Origin: Flavobacteriaceae bacterium NBU2977 | GTDB taxonomy: Bacteria > Bacteroidota > Bacteroidia > Flavobacteriales > Flavobacteriaceae | DNA length: 64,000 nucleotides | Assembly: GCA_019931105.1 (NCBI GenBank) | Contig: JAIOUW010000002.1 | Span: 1-64,000, forward strand | Direction of reading: 5' to 3' | Part shown: in pieces, positions 37,529-46,583 of the stretch | Numbering within the stretch: the first letter of the stretch is position 1 | Layout: each line of letters begins with the position of its first letter | Position numbers and translations under genes: made by a program | The notes under the pieces: generated by a model | What the model was told of the DNA's origin: nothing | The model's database searches: none | Seen by the model: the letters and a program-made list of their open reading frames with translations, nothing else

Positions 37529-38620
37529 TTATTTGTTCTTTTTGCTCTCTTTCAAGATGTTGGAGTTTAAATGGAAAAGCTCGTCAAAGTACCTTTTCTT
37601 TTGCAAGGAAATGAACCCTAGGCCCAAAAACTGAATGGCGGCGACAAAAGTAAACCCACCAATCAAGAAAGCATGGGGTCTCTTATTGTAAACGGCTGCG
37701 ACAGCTTCTGAAAACCTATCGTCAAAAAATTCACCTGAAACCTGTAGTTCAGGGTATATCGCGTACACATGATAGAATATCCATATGATCATATATAATG
37801 AAGCGATCAAAAGTAGCAGTCCTACCATCATAAAAAATCCATAGGGCCTAAAAATAAAGCTTGACATCAACCCATTAAGAATACCTTTGAATATACTGAC
37901 GCTCGAAGTTCTGTTCTCTCCATATTTCAATTGGAACGTCCAGTCCAGGTTCGAAGGCACCTCAATGATCCGACCTCTCATGATCCGGGCCTTTTGAAGA
38001 ATTTCAGGGTTGATGGAGTAGGTGCTGGTCTTTAGGTTCAAAGTATCTAAAAATTCTTTTTTATAGGCACGTGCCATACCGGTAAAACTATGGACGTTTA
38101 TTCCCGACGTAAGGCGCATGAACTTATTTAGAACCTTGCTCAAAAGCAATCTGTGAAAAGGTATGTTCGTTGTCTTGCCGCCTTTCATATAGGGGGATGC
38201 AATTACGATATCAGCGTCTTGGGCAATAGCCGCTTCCATTAGGTTTTCAACATTCTCAGGGCCAAAACTAAGGTCAATGTCAAGCACAACAATGTACTCG
38301 CCCTTGGCAATTTTAAAACCATTGCGCAATGCACCGCCTAAATTCTGGTTGACCGTGTTATGATGAACAGAAATATTGGGAAGCTTGTTTGCAAGCTCCT
38401 CGGCCAATGCACCGGTATTATCTTTACTGCCATCGTTGACAATCAAAATGTCCCAATCATATTTGTCGTTCAGCGCGTCCATATGGTCGCAGAGAATGGT
38501 AAGACTGTCAGAAATTATGGCTGCCTCGTTATAAGCGGGTAAAAGAATCGTTACCGAAGGTCTTTTTTCTACCTTGGCCGACCTGCCCAATTTTTCCGTT
38601 GATTTATAAATTGTTTCCAT
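37529..38620 (-). CDS. Family 2 glycosyltransferase, DPM/ArnC/GtrB-like, with C-terminal membrane helices
   Basis: A 363-aa inverting GT-A enzyme predicted to load a sugar onto undecaprenyl phosphate. N-terminal domain: SVTILLPAYNEAAIISDSL (about 23-41), ILIVNDGSKDNTGALAEELA (about 59-78) and the DxD motif in YIVVLDIDLSFGPENVE. Two C-terminal hydrophobic segments (about 258-280 and 318-338) anchor it, as in ArnC and GtrB. It is 25 bases downstream of the deacetylase gene and 11 upstream of the ArnT-like gene, a set-up typical of lipid-carried sugar donors. No GtrA-type flippase gene is nearby. Confidence 0.85.
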   Translation of the reverse strand: METIYKSTEKLGRSAKVEKRPSVTILLPAYNEAAIISDSLTILCDHMDALNDKYDWDILIVNDGSKDNTGALAEELANKLPNISVHHNTVNQNLGGALRNGFKIAKGEYIVVLDIDLSFGPENVENLMEAAIAQDADIVIASPYMKGGKTTNIPFHRLLLSKVLNKFMRLTSGINVHSFTGMARAYKKEFLDTLNLKTSTYSINPEILQKARIMRGRIIEVPSNLDWTFQLKYGENRTSSVSIFKGILNGLMSSFIFRPYGFFMMVGLLLLIASLYMIIWIFYHVYAIYPELQVSGEFFDDRFSEAVAAVYNKRPHAFLIGGFTFVAAIQFLGLGFISLQKKRYFDELFHLNSNILKESKKNK

Positions 38621-38645
38621 ATTTTTAGTATTAAACAGCTAATGC

Positions 38646-39620
38646 TTAAAGTATTGGTTTACTATTAATATTGACTTCCTTCTTATTCGTTTTCAGAATT
38701 CCGTTAACAAATCCATCCATGCTTACCAAAGTAAAATGTCTGGAAAAAATTCCGATCACCTTTTTGAAAAATGCCGCCTTCTTATGACCGGCGATTTGCA
38801 TACCCGGAAAGAATTCCATTCCGGAAACCATATCACCGCCAAGCAGATCTGTAGGATGAATCAAGAAATGCGGGGAGGTTCGGGTAAGTTTGCAAAGATA
38901 AATTGCGCATTTTAGATAAAAGAAGGCCAATTGTTCTGATATAGCACTGAGGTACACCAAATATGTCATATGAATGGGAAGTCTGAACAAAGGCATCGTC
39001 GTCACAGGAACTTCATATAACCTACGATTGTTTTTCAACGTCCAGAAATAGGGCCTTAATTTCATGAAGCCATCGGATAACTTTCCAAAAAGCTCTTTTC
39101 GCTCCTTTTTTTGCTCATCGGTCAATTTGGAAGTTTTGAAATAATACATTCGCGCCAGTGGCCCGATTATAGTCGGAAATGTTGATGAATCGTAGCAGTA
39201 CCCTTTTTCTTCCAATACTTCGAAGAGTTCTTGGCTCCAAGTAAAACCGGGTCCGCGAAATCCCTTGCAATCACGGCCAGTGACCTTCTTAATGGCAGTA
39301 TGCGCTTTTTCGATCTCGACTTGTAATTCTTCTTTTGTGTACAAATGGAGAAAAGTCTCATGCTTGAACGAATGATTGCCTATCTCATGGCCCTCGTCGG
39401 CTATCATTTTTAGGTACTTATGATTTTTCTCGAACTCAGCATCTTGGCCGACTACGAAAAATGTCAATTTTAGGTCCAGTTCTTTCAATAATTCCAAGAC
39501 ATAGGGAACAAAAATGTCGAGATAAGATTGAAATTCATTCCAATTATCCGAACCGTTGTTCTTCATGTAAGACCATTTATTGTCCAGGTCTAAAGAAAGA
39601 CTGGCTGCTCTTTTGCCCAT
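38646..39620 (-). CDS. NodB-fold deacetylase, ArnD-like candidate
   Basis: A 324-aa polysaccharide-deacetylase-fold protein. Motif 1 is LSLDLDNKWSYMK (about 8-20) rather than TFDDG; the D-x-D form recalls ArnD deformylases. Metal His residues lie in GHEIGNHSFKHETFLHL (about 81-97), with LTFFVVGQDAE just before and GFRGPGFTWSQE (about 119-130) after. No clear signal peptide. It is 4 bases downstream of the FAD enzyme and 25 upstream of the GT2. By analogy with ArnC-ArnD-ArnT it may N-deacylate a polyprenyl-phosphate sugar; this is an inference from motif and neighbours. Confidence 0.75.
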   Translation of the reverse strand: MGKRAASLSLDLDNKWSYMKNNGSDNWNEFQSYLDIFVPYVLELLKELDLKLTFFVVGQDAEFEKNHKYLKMIADEGHEIGNHSFKHETFLHLYTKEELQVEIEKAHTAIKKVTGRDCKGFRGPGFTWSQELFEVLEEKGYCYDSSTFPTIIGPLARMYYFKTSKLTDEQKKERKELFGKLSDGFMKLRPYFWTLKNNRRLYEVPVTTMPLFRLPIHMTYLVYLSAISEQLAFFYLKCAIYLCKLTRTSPHFLIHPTDLLGGDMVSGMEFFPGMQIAGHKKAAFFKKVIGIFSRHFTLVSMDGFVNGILKTNKKEVNINSKPIL

Positions 39621-39624
39621 AATT

Positions 39625-41064
39625 TTAGCGAAGGTTTGTTATTGGCCCTTTTTCAAGTTCTTTGGCAACTTGTTCCATAAAGCCGTCGACATGCTGCACC
39701 ACCCGATTGTTATTGACCGAATCGTTCACGAATTGTGAAGTGTTAAGTATAAAAAAGTCGGGATGCTTGGTTTTGATTTTTGGTATTATGCCAGAGTAGT
39801 TCAAAACCTGCAACGGCTGCACTTTATATGCCCTATTGATATGGGTTGATACAATATCGTCATCTACAAGATCCGGGTATAGGTTTCTTACACCTGACAT
39901 GAATATTTCTCTTATTGCTTCGTCCGACATATCCCAGTATTCATGGTCGGAAGGAATATATTTAGGGAAATATGTAATGTAATTTCCGGCCGTCTCTTCT
40001 TGGTCCACCAATGAACTAATGCCGATTACCCCTGTAAAAGGAGTGTTTACATCACCCATGTTAAGAACATAAAAAGGTGTCAAAGGCTTTCTGGTCACCA
40101 AAGCCAAACAAACTACGCCAAGATATTCGATAGACTTGTCGGTTTTTTTGATCTCAAAGAGAGTTGGCGAAGTGACTTTTTCAAGTATGTTTATAGGTGC
40201 CGTAAATATTACTTTGTCAAAATGTTCTATTTTGTCGTTGTACCTTACCTCTAGGCCGCCATCGGCCAATAGCACTATGCTTTCTACCGAAGTGTTCAAC
40301 ATTACACTTGAACCTTTCTTGGCAAGAAGGTCTTTCAAACGGTCAAAAACAGTTTTGTAACCTCCCGAAACATAACCCATATAGTCTTTTTCAACAGGAT
40401 GTTCCCTGGCCTTAAAGAGCCTACGAATATAGGTCCATATAAAAACTGCGGATACCCTTTTGTAGTTTTCTCCAAGTTTGGCCAACAAAAGGGGCTCCCA
40501 AAATTTGGTAAAATTCTTTTTGCCGCCCATTTTTATCAACCAATCTTTGACGGTGGTTCTTTCCAACTTTTTCCAATCGTTTATTCGACCGCCATAAAAA
40601 ATCGTGAAAACGAGTCGTACTTTATCCCAAATGTTCAAAAGGGGAAATAATAAAAATTCTTTTGGGCTATTTAGAGAATGAAATTTTTTATCGACGTAGT
40701 AGCCCGTATATGAACGACTCCATCTTAATTTTTCTTCGAGGCCGATATCTTTTATCAAATTTATCAAGCTACCGTCCGTCGGTACGATTACGTGGTAAAA
40801 CTTGTCCCATGAGAAGTCACCGTAGTCGTGATGGGTCGAAAGGCCGCCCAACTGCGAACCGCTTTCGAATACCTTTACGGTAGTGTTCAGCTCTGAAACC
40901 CTATGTGCGAGTGCCATTCCCATAAGTCCTCCACCGATTATGGCTACCCTGGTATTTTTGCCAGGATTGTCATTTTGATTTAGGTCGGCGATAGCACCCG
41001 ACATATTTTCTGTCTTGATCGGCAGATTGTCTTTTACCTCTTTTAAATCTGTAATTTGTTTCAT
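39625..41064 (-). CDS. FAD-dependent oxidoreductase (amine oxidase / UGM-like fold)
   Basis: A 479-aa flavoprotein. The Rossmann motif VAIIGGGLMGMALAHRV (about 41-57) and the second strand FESGSQLGGLSTHHDYG define an FAD-binding NAD(P)-like domain of the amine-oxidase/protoporphyrinogen-oxidase/UDP-galactopyranose-mutase superfamily. A conserved C-terminal FAD segment is seen around QFVNDSVNNNRVVQHVDGFM. About 40 residues precede the Rossmann motif; a later Met (MSGAIADLN, about 20) could be the true start. It is the first gene of the operon, followed after 4 bases by the deacetylase. A sugar-modifying redox or isomerase role is inferred; the reaction is unknown. Confidence 0.75.
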   Translation of the reverse strand: MKQITDLKEVKDNLPIKTENMSGAIADLNQNDNPGKNTRVAIIGGGLMGMALAHRVSELNTTVKVFESGSQLGGLSTHHDYGDFSWDKFYHVIVPTDGSLINLIKDIGLEEKLRWSRSYTGYYVDKKFHSLNSPKEFLLFPLLNIWDKVRLVFTIFYGGRINDWKKLERTTVKDWLIKMGGKKNFTKFWEPLLLAKLGENYKRVSAVFIWTYIRRLFKAREHPVEKDYMGYVSGGYKTVFDRLKDLLAKKGSSVMLNTSVESIVLLADGGLEVRYNDKIEHFDKVIFTAPINILEKVTSPTLFEIKKTDKSIEYLGVVCLALVTRKPLTPFYVLNMGDVNTPFTGVIGISSLVDQEETAGNYITYFPKYIPSDHEYWDMSDEAIREIFMSGVRNLYPDLVDDDIVSTHINRAYKVQPLQVLNYSGIIPKIKTKHPDFFILNTSQFVNDSVNNNRVVQHVDGFMEQVAKELEKGPITNLR

Positions 41065-41394
41065 TTCTTTTGGTACTTAGTCCTAAATCCTACATATGAC
41101 CAATATTTTTGAGCATGAAAGACTGTTCGTCATAATCGCCCTAATTTCAAATAGCGGCTTTTGACAAAGCATAATTTCATACCGTAGAATCGTAAAAATT
41201 ATTTCTTGGTTCGAAATTAGAGTTTAACAAGAAGATATTGCCAAAAAATAGACTAATGACTTAAATATCACTCATAATACCGATAGAAGGCTTTTCGAGG
41301 GAAGTCCAACTTGTTTAATTTAATGTTGGAAACTAACTTGGCATTTTCTGTTTTAATTACCTCGAACATGCCCATAACTTTATAACCCAGATTA
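41065..41394. other. Intergenic region between wecB and the FAD-enzyme operon
   Basis: About 330 bases, both flanking genes on the minus strand. No terminator or promoter box matches well. A 35-codon minus-strand ORF at 41375-41268 (starts MGMFEVIKTENAKLV) follows the wecB stop by about 20 bases; it matches no family I recognise and may be a remnant or chance. Confidence 0.45.
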
Positions 41395-42519
41395 TTAAAT
41401 CGGGGCATTTTGCATGTGCCTTACGATTCGACTACAAGCTTTTCCATCTCCATATGGGTTATGTAATTTGCTCATTTTCTTATAAAGTTCATGATTGTTC
41501 AACAAGCGTAAAGTTTCATTTACGATTTTATCGGTATTTGTTCCCACCAGCAAAACAGTACCGGCTTCAACGGCCTCGGGTCTTTCGGTCGTGTCCCTCA
41601 TGACCAGAACAGGTTTGCCTAAACTAGGTGCTTCTTCTTGAACCCCTCCGCTATCGGTTATCACTAATTCAGCTTGGTTCATCAACCATACGAAGGCCGG
41701 GTAGGCGAGCGGAGATATTAATTTTACGTTTTTCAACTGGCCCAAAACTTCATAAACCGGTTTTTGGACCTTAGGATTTAAATGTACCGGGTAGACGATT
41801 TGTAGGTTCTCAGAAGAATTTGCTATTTTTTTTAGGGCCTCACATATATTTATGAAACCCTGCCCATGATTTTCGCGCCTATGCCCGGTCACCAAAATAA
41901 TACGCTTGGTGAAATCAATCTCATCTTTAAGCGTTTCAATTTCATGGTCGTTTATCTTATCTACCTTTTCTACACTTTGTATGAGCGCATCGATTACTGT
42001 ATTTCCCGATATTAGAATGCTGGATTCAGAAATACCTTCTTTGATCAGATTGTCAAATGAATTTTTTGTTGGCGCAAAATGATAATCCGCTATATGGCCC
42101 GTAATGGTCCTGTTAATTTCTTCAGGAAAAGGCGCATGCTTGTTGAAGGTTCGAAGTCCCGCTTCTACATGGCAGATCTTGGCCCCTGAATAGAACGCCG
42201 CGATACTGGCGCTCATAGTAGTGGTAGTGTCACCATGAACGTAGACATAATCCGGTTGAAACTCTTCCAAAATCGGTTTTAGGCCTGTGATAATATCGGC
42301 CGTAAGATTGTACAGGTTTTGTTCTTTTTTCATCAAGTTCATATCATAATCGGGTTTGATGTCGAAAAACTCCAGAACTTGATCTAACATCTCGCGATGC
42401 TGCCCGGTAACACATACCTTGGTGATGAAATTTTCATTTGACGAAAATGCTTTCACCAGTGGTGCCATTTTAATGGCTTCAGGTCGAGTACCGAATACTA
42501 TTAGGTTTTTTTTGATCAT
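41395..42519 (-). CDS. wecB: UDP-N-acetylglucosamine 2-epimerase (non-hydrolysing)
   Basis: Interconverts UDP-GlcNAc and UDP-ManNAc, a precursor for surface glycans. The 374-aa protein shows the family's VFGTRPEAIKMAPLVKAF opening (residues 8-25), TGQHREMLDQVLEFF (about 39-53), VHGDTTTTMSASIAAFY (about 94-110), HVEAGLRTF, FPEEINR, VTGHRRENHGQGF and TDSGGVQEEAPSLGKPVLV near the C-terminus. Catalytic residues of the known enzyme appear present. No UDP-ManNAc dehydrogenase (wecC) is in the window. It stands upstream of the Arn-like operon on the same strand. Confidence 0.93.
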   Translation of the reverse strand: MIKKNLIVFGTRPEAIKMAPLVKAFSSNENFITKVCVTGQHREMLDQVLEFFDIKPDYDMNLMKKEQNLYNLTADIITGLKPILEEFQPDYVYVHGDTTTTMSASIAAFYSGAKICHVEAGLRTFNKHAPFPEEINRTITGHIADYHFAPTKNSFDNLIKEGISESSILISGNTVIDALIQSVEKVDKINDHEIETLKDEIDFTKRIILVTGHRRENHGQGFINICEALKKIANSSENLQIVYPVHLNPKVQKPVYEVLGQLKNVKLISPLAYPAFVWLMNQAELVITDSGGVQEEAPSLGKPVLVMRDTTERPEAVEAGTVLLVGTNTDKIVNETLRLLNNHELYKKMSKLHNPYGDGKACSRIVRHMQNAPI

Positions 42520-42922
42520 AACAGATGAGCAGTTTTATTGTGTCTAGTGAAATGTTGTCCAATTCTCGTAAAAACTCCAGTGGTTGAATACCTTTTGAAA
42601 AGTGTACCGGACACATTTCGATTATCGAAATAACCGTAATGTCTCGAATTAACGGCCGAAAGATACTTAAATCATCAAGTTGATATTTGAAACTTCTTCG
42701 AATAGCCGAAGTAATCGATAAATAGGAAGAATCGGAAAGTGTGGATAATTCATTCAATTTATTTTGAAAAGCAACTAGAGTTTAATAGAAGTATTAATAA
42801 GCGGTTACTTCCCGATGCAGTATGTTAAATTGCCCATAAACAAAGGGGTAGGGGCATTTGAGGTGGAAAATAGGTGAAAACCTTTGTTTTCTTTTAATAC
42901 TATTTTGTTTTCCATAAAGCCA
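42520..42922. other. Intergenic region at the left end of the sulfatase block
   Basis: About 400 bases. A TTG-started minus-strand ORF (42757-42479, 92 codons) overlaps wecB and is not credible. The region holds the 20-base site at 42860-42879 that matches the integrase-proximal site at 58493-58512 in 18 of 20 positions. Confidence 0.5.
42860..42879 (+). repeat. Candidate left attachment site (direct repeat copy 1)
   Basis: The 20 bases GAGGTGGAAAATAGGTGAAA match GAGGTGAAAATTAGGTGAAA at 58493-58512 in the same orientation, 18 of 20 identical, with mismatches at positions 7 and 11. Each copy contains two AGGTGAAA-like half-boxes. Together they bracket 15.6 kb containing a toxin-antitoxin remnant, the sulfatase locus and a tyrosine recombinase, which suggests attachment sites. 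Alternatively both may be recombinase-binding or regulatory boxes. Confidence 0.5.
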
Positions 42923-43282
42923 TTATTGTAATATGATATCGCTGTCTATATTCAGTTTTTGGTGCAAAGCTTTGGCTACTTTTAAGGTGATTTCACGCTT
43001 TCCATTAAGGTAATCACTGATTCTGGATGCACTGGTATTTAAAAGTGCTGCTAAATCCTTTCTCTTCAAACCCGTTTCAAACATACGAAGTTCAATCATT
43101 TCTTGTAAAGTAGGTAATCCCATGGGGAAATGAACTTCTTCGTATTGCTCAATAATATCACTGACCTCAATGAGTTCTTTAGACGAAAGAGAATCCTCAG
43201 GAGTATTGTTATCAACCTCTTTTAGAAGCTCTTCCAAGCGAAGATTGGCTTCTACATATTGTTTGTGAGAAATTGTGCTCAT
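42923..43282 (-). CDS. higA: HigA-type antitoxin, XRE-family HTH
   Basis: A 119-aa protein with an N-terminal linker and a C-terminal helix-turn-helix: LKRKDLAALLNTSASRISDY (about residues 74-93), followed by LNGKREITLKVAKALHQKLN. This is the HigA antitoxin arrangement. It would neutralise HigB and repress the operon. It lies 5 bases downstream of a truncated HigB-like ORF (toxin first, as in higBA), and about 45 bases inside the left repeat of the putative island. Because its toxin appears damaged, this is probably an orphan antitoxin. Confidence 0.83.
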   Translation of the reverse strand: MSTISHKQYVEANLRLEELLKEVDNNTPEDSLSSKELIEVSDIIEQYEEVHFPMGLPTLQEMIELRMFETGLKRKDLAALLNTSASRISDYLNGKREITLKVAKALHQKLNIDSDIILQ

Positions 43283-43287
43283 TGCTT

Positions 43288-43491
43288 TTACAATTTATCG
43301 ATGTTCTTTAATCTACTATAATCCTTGTGGTTACCCACCCACCGTATATACACTCTTTTAATTTTGAACAGCACTATGGCAACGATTCTATAATGATTAA
43401 ATCTGGATTTGGACTCATTTTTCTTCCTCAAGTTTGCAATAATTTGAATCCGATAAACCAAAAATCTTTTAAAAAATGTAAACCAAACCAT
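43288..43491 (-). pseudogene. Truncated HigB-like toxin remnant
   Basis: A 67-codon ORF whose C-terminal half (HYRIVAIVLFKIKRVYIRWV, then GNHKDYSRLKNIDKL) fits the HigB mRNA-interferase pattern 'YRL.V.I......I..IGTHKEYDKI'. A complete HigB has about 95-110 residues; here the N-terminal third, including the GNKYR-preceding strands, is not found, and the first 25 residues are hydrophobic and unlike the family. The frame remains open upstream but has no better start. The sulfatase gene ends 80 bases away, so the toxin gene was probably cut when DNA was rearranged here. Confidence 0.55.
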
Positions 43492-43572
43492 AAAACAGGT
43501 TAAATAGCTGTGCCTATCATTACTATTACAAATAATCGATAACCAAATATTATGAATGATTGTGGCCGTTGC

Positions 43573-45054
43573 TTAAAGTGCCTTCCTCTGATTTAAATGA
43601 ATTAATTCTAATTTTTTTTCAGTGGCATTTATAGGTTGAGTCAACGGATATTTCTTATCGTACAGTTTAAGCTGTCTGGACTTCCATTGCGCTCCTTCCA
43701 GTATTAAAGGATGGGGGAGTGATATATCCCATTTTCCAAGCTTGTCCAATAAATAGCTTGTTTTATTTATATACTTTAAGGAGACGTCGTTTTGTTCGGA
43801 TATATCGGATGCAAGGTCATAGAGCATTGGTAAACGGTCAGGTATGCTGACCAGCTTCCAATTTCCTTCCCTAATGGCTCGACTGATAGTGAATTTCCAT
43901 TTTAAATTATTGTGCGGTGCACCGGTTTTATGCCTTATGACAAATGGGATTAGGTTAACACCCGAAAACTTTTTTCCATCAATACTACCTCCGGCCAATT
44001 CAAAAAAAGTCGGTGCAATATCCAATGAAGAAACCATAGGCCCATAATTTTTTGTCTTAGGTAGTTTTTTTGGCCAAGACATTATAAAGGGTACGTGAAT
44101 ACCCCCTTCGAGTAAAATTCCTTTTTGGCCATTGAGAGGTGCGTTACATGAGAAATTGCTGTCGACTGGGCCGCCATTATCGCTTAGAAAAACGACCAAA
44201 GTGTTTTCAAATAAATTGTTTTCCTTTAGTGTTTTGACAATTTTGCCGATGTTTACATCCAATCGGTGGACCATAGCGGCATAGGTTCTTCTAGATGGGT
44301 CTTCAATGTTTTTGTACAATTCCAAATCCTCTTCGAGTGCTTGAAGTGGTGTGTGGGGAGCATTAAAAGAAGCAAATAAAAAAAACGGTTTGTTTTTGTT
44401 TCGCGTTATAAAATCGACACATTCATTTCCTTTATCGTCCGTTAGATAGGTGATTTTTTCGGGTGTTTTATAATTACTTTCCAACGGAGCCAAATAACCA
44501 CTGCTGCCAACTTTGGAGGCAAAATAATCGTGTCCTCCCGCCACATAGCCCCAATACTCGTCAAACCCATGATTTGTAGGATGGTATTTCTTTTGGTATC
44601 CCAAGTGCCATTTTCCCACGAGACCGGTAGTATATCCCAAAGCCCTCAATCTTGTGGCTATCGTTTTCTCGGTTAGGGGTAATCCTTGGTAATTGGGATC
44701 CAATCCTTCTACCGTTTTACTGGGGAGGTTATTGTCGTATCCAAACTCAACTTGGTTTACACCTGTTAACAGCCCGGCCCTGGATGGGCTACAAACCGCC
44801 GATGACACATAAGCGTTGGTAAAGTTTACGCCGTTTTTGGCCAATTGGCCAATATTGGGTGTCCTAATCTGTTTGCTGCCATTTAAGCCTAGATCGGCAA
44901 AGCCAAGATCGTCCGCAAGAATCAAAACAAAATTAGGCCTTTCAATATCCGATTTGAATTTACTCGAATCCTTAAGTGCGGAATCATGGTCTGTTTGTGA
45001 GTTCACAAACATCGTATTTCCGAATAATATAAATATTGCTAGTATTTTGTTCAT
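43573..45054 (-). CDS. Type I sulfatase, Cys-type
   Basis: Arylsulfatase-family hydrolase of glycan sulfate esters. The maturation motif CSPSRAG starts at Cys88, to be oxidised to formylglycine, which in anaerobes and many Bacteroidota needs an anSME activator not present here. Metal residues: VLILADDLGFADLG (about 43-56), GLVGKWHLGY and LVVFLSDNGGPVD. The ATG at 45054 is chosen because it opens a clean signal peptide (MNKILAIFILFGNTMFVNSQ); an ATG at 45087 adds 11 residues. 493 aa, intact. It is the last gene of the sulfatase run. Confidence 0.92.
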   Translation of the reverse strand: MNKILAIFILFGNTMFVNSQTDHDSALKDSSKFKSDIERPNFVLILADDLGFADLGLNGSKQIRTPNIGQLAKNGVNFTNAYVSSAVCSPSRAGLLTGVNQVEFGYDNNLPSKTVEGLDPNYQGLPLTEKTIATRLRALGYTTGLVGKWHLGYQKKYHPTNHGFDEYWGYVAGGHDYFASKVGSSGYLAPLESNYKTPEKITYLTDDKGNECVDFITRNKNKPFFLFASFNAPHTPLQALEEDLELYKNIEDPSRRTYAAMVHRLDVNIGKIVKTLKENNLFENTLVVFLSDNGGPVDSNFSCNAPLNGQKGILLEGGIHVPFIMSWPKKLPKTKNYGPMVSSLDIAPTFFELAGGSIDGKKFSGVNLIPFVIRHKTGAPHNNLKWKFTISRAIREGNWKLVSIPDRLPMLYDLASDISEQNDVSLKYINKTSYLLDKLGKWDISLPHPLILEGAQWKSRQLKLYDKKYPLTQPINATEKKLELIHLNQRKAL

Positions 45055-45099
45055 ATATCTTTTCGATTCATGGAAACCGTGCCCCATCCCTTTACCTTA

Positions 45100-46572
45100 T
45101 CATTGTTCTATGACCATTTTTTCGAATTGAAAGGAGAATTCTTTGGAAAAAACATGCTCCTGTTTCATAATCTGGTCGATTTGTTTAACTATTTCGGGGG
45201 AAGTATCCGCTATGTCGGTTTCTTCCGCCATATCCAGATCAAGATTGTATAGTTCAATGGGTGCATCGGGGTTATTTGCTACATCAAGGCGTACCCCTTT
45301 CCAATTTCCAAGCCGCACGGCCTGTTTGCCTCCTCCTTCATGGAATTCCCAATACAGGTATTCGTGCTCTTTTTGTTCTTGACCCAACATTTCCGGCAAA
45401 AACGAAACCCCATCAGTGTATTTCGGGACCGGGACATTTAAAATATCGCAGATCGTAGGAAGAACGTCCCAGAAGGCTGAAACATGATCCGAAGTGGTTC
45501 CTGACTTTATTTTCCCGGGCCAGTGCGCAATCATAGGCACCCGTATGCCACCTTCATACAGATCACGCTTATACCCCCGTAAATTTGAGTTGCTATTGAA
45601 AAAATCCGGGTCTGCGCCTCCTTCTTTGTGGGGCCCGTTGTCGGATGTGAAAATGATTATGGTGTTATCGGCAATGCCCAATTCTTCGACTTTTTTGCGG
45701 ATATCCCCGACCTGTTCATCCAACAAATCCACCATTGCCGCAAAAGCCGTATGTGGGTCTTTTTGTGAGCCATAACCTCCATTTTTATAACGCTCCCCAT
45801 CATCAACACCTTTATAACCTTTTTCAGGTTGAAAATTTGCGCGATGTTTTTTCATATATCGTTCCGGGGCCATCAATTCTGCATGGGGAATAATGGATGG
45901 GTAGTACATGAAAAATGTTGTATCCTTATTTTTTTCGAGAAATGCGATGGCCTTTTCATGAATGCTTTCAGGTGCATAAGTATTAATCTGTTTCAATTTA
46001 TTACCATCGAGCAATTCCTTGGTCTGATTGTGCCATAGGTGGTAAGGGTAATAGTTGTGTCCTATCCTTTGACAGTTATACCCATAAAATTCGTCGAAAC
46101 CTTGATGGTTCGGATCTCCTTCGGAACCGGGATATCCAAGGCCCCATTTACCAAAAGCACCAGTTACATAACCTTCGTTTTTAAAGATCTCTGCCATAGT
46201 AATCGTACCAGCGGCCAAAGGATACTGCCCTTCGGGCCTGACCTCCCTGTTTCCCCGAATAAAGGTATGGCCAGTATGTTGCCCGGTCATTAGGGACGAT
46301 CTGGACGGGGCACAAACGGTGGATCCAGAATAATGTTGGGAAAAGAACATTCCGTCTTTGGCCAATCTATCAATATTCGGCGTATTAAACTTTTCCTGTC
46401 CGGTAAAGCCGATATCCCCGTATCCCAAGTCATCGGCAAGGATATAAATAATATTGGGCCTGTTATCTTTTACAGTAATTGCACTTTCGGACATCTTTTT
46501 TTTACAACCCGCTATCGCGACCGAGATTAAAAGGATCGATATCGGCAAAATTCGTATTAGTCGATTTTTCAT
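45100..46572 (-). CDS. Type I sulfatase lipoprotein, Cys-type
   Basis: A 490-aa sulfatase with lipobox Cys23 (SVAIAGCKKK), suggesting surface or periplasmic anchoring. Maturation motif CAPSRSSLMTG begins at Cys87; metal-site segments are YILADDLGYGDIG (about 43-55), GAFGKWGLGYPG and TIIIFTSDNGPHKEGG. It releases sulfate from sulfated glycans; exact position specificity is unknown. It lies 45 bases upstream of the last sulfatase and 11 bases after the preceding one, so the genes are co-transcribed. Confidence 0.92.
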   Translation of the reverse strand: MKNRLIRILPISILLISVAIAGCKKKMSESAITVKDNRPNIIYILADDLGYGDIGFTGQEKFNTPNIDRLAKDGMFFSQHYSGSTVCAPSRSSLMTGQHTGHTFIRGNREVRPEGQYPLAAGTITMAEIFKNEGYVTGAFGKWGLGYPGSEGDPNHQGFDEFYGYNCQRIGHNYYPYHLWHNQTKELLDGNKLKQINTYAPESIHEKAIAFLEKNKDTTFFMYYPSIIPHAELMAPERYMKKHRANFQPEKGYKGVDDGERYKNGGYGSQKDPHTAFAAMVDLLDEQVGDIRKKVEELGIADNTIIIFTSDNGPHKEGGADPDFFNSNSNLRGYKRDLYEGGIRVPMIAHWPGKIKSGTTSDHVSAFWDVLPTICDILNVPVPKYTDGVSFLPEMLGQEQKEHEYLYWEFHEGGGKQAVRLGNWKGVRLDVANNPDAPIELYNLDLDMAEETDIADTSPEIVKQIDQIMKQEHVFSKEFSFQFEKMVIEQ

Positions 46573-46583
46573 TTTTTGCGAGT

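Noticed and set aside
42479-42757. A 92-codon minus-strand ORF overlapping the wecB start
   Set aside because: It starts at TTG, overlaps wecB by 41 bases, and its product matches no known family; treated as chance.
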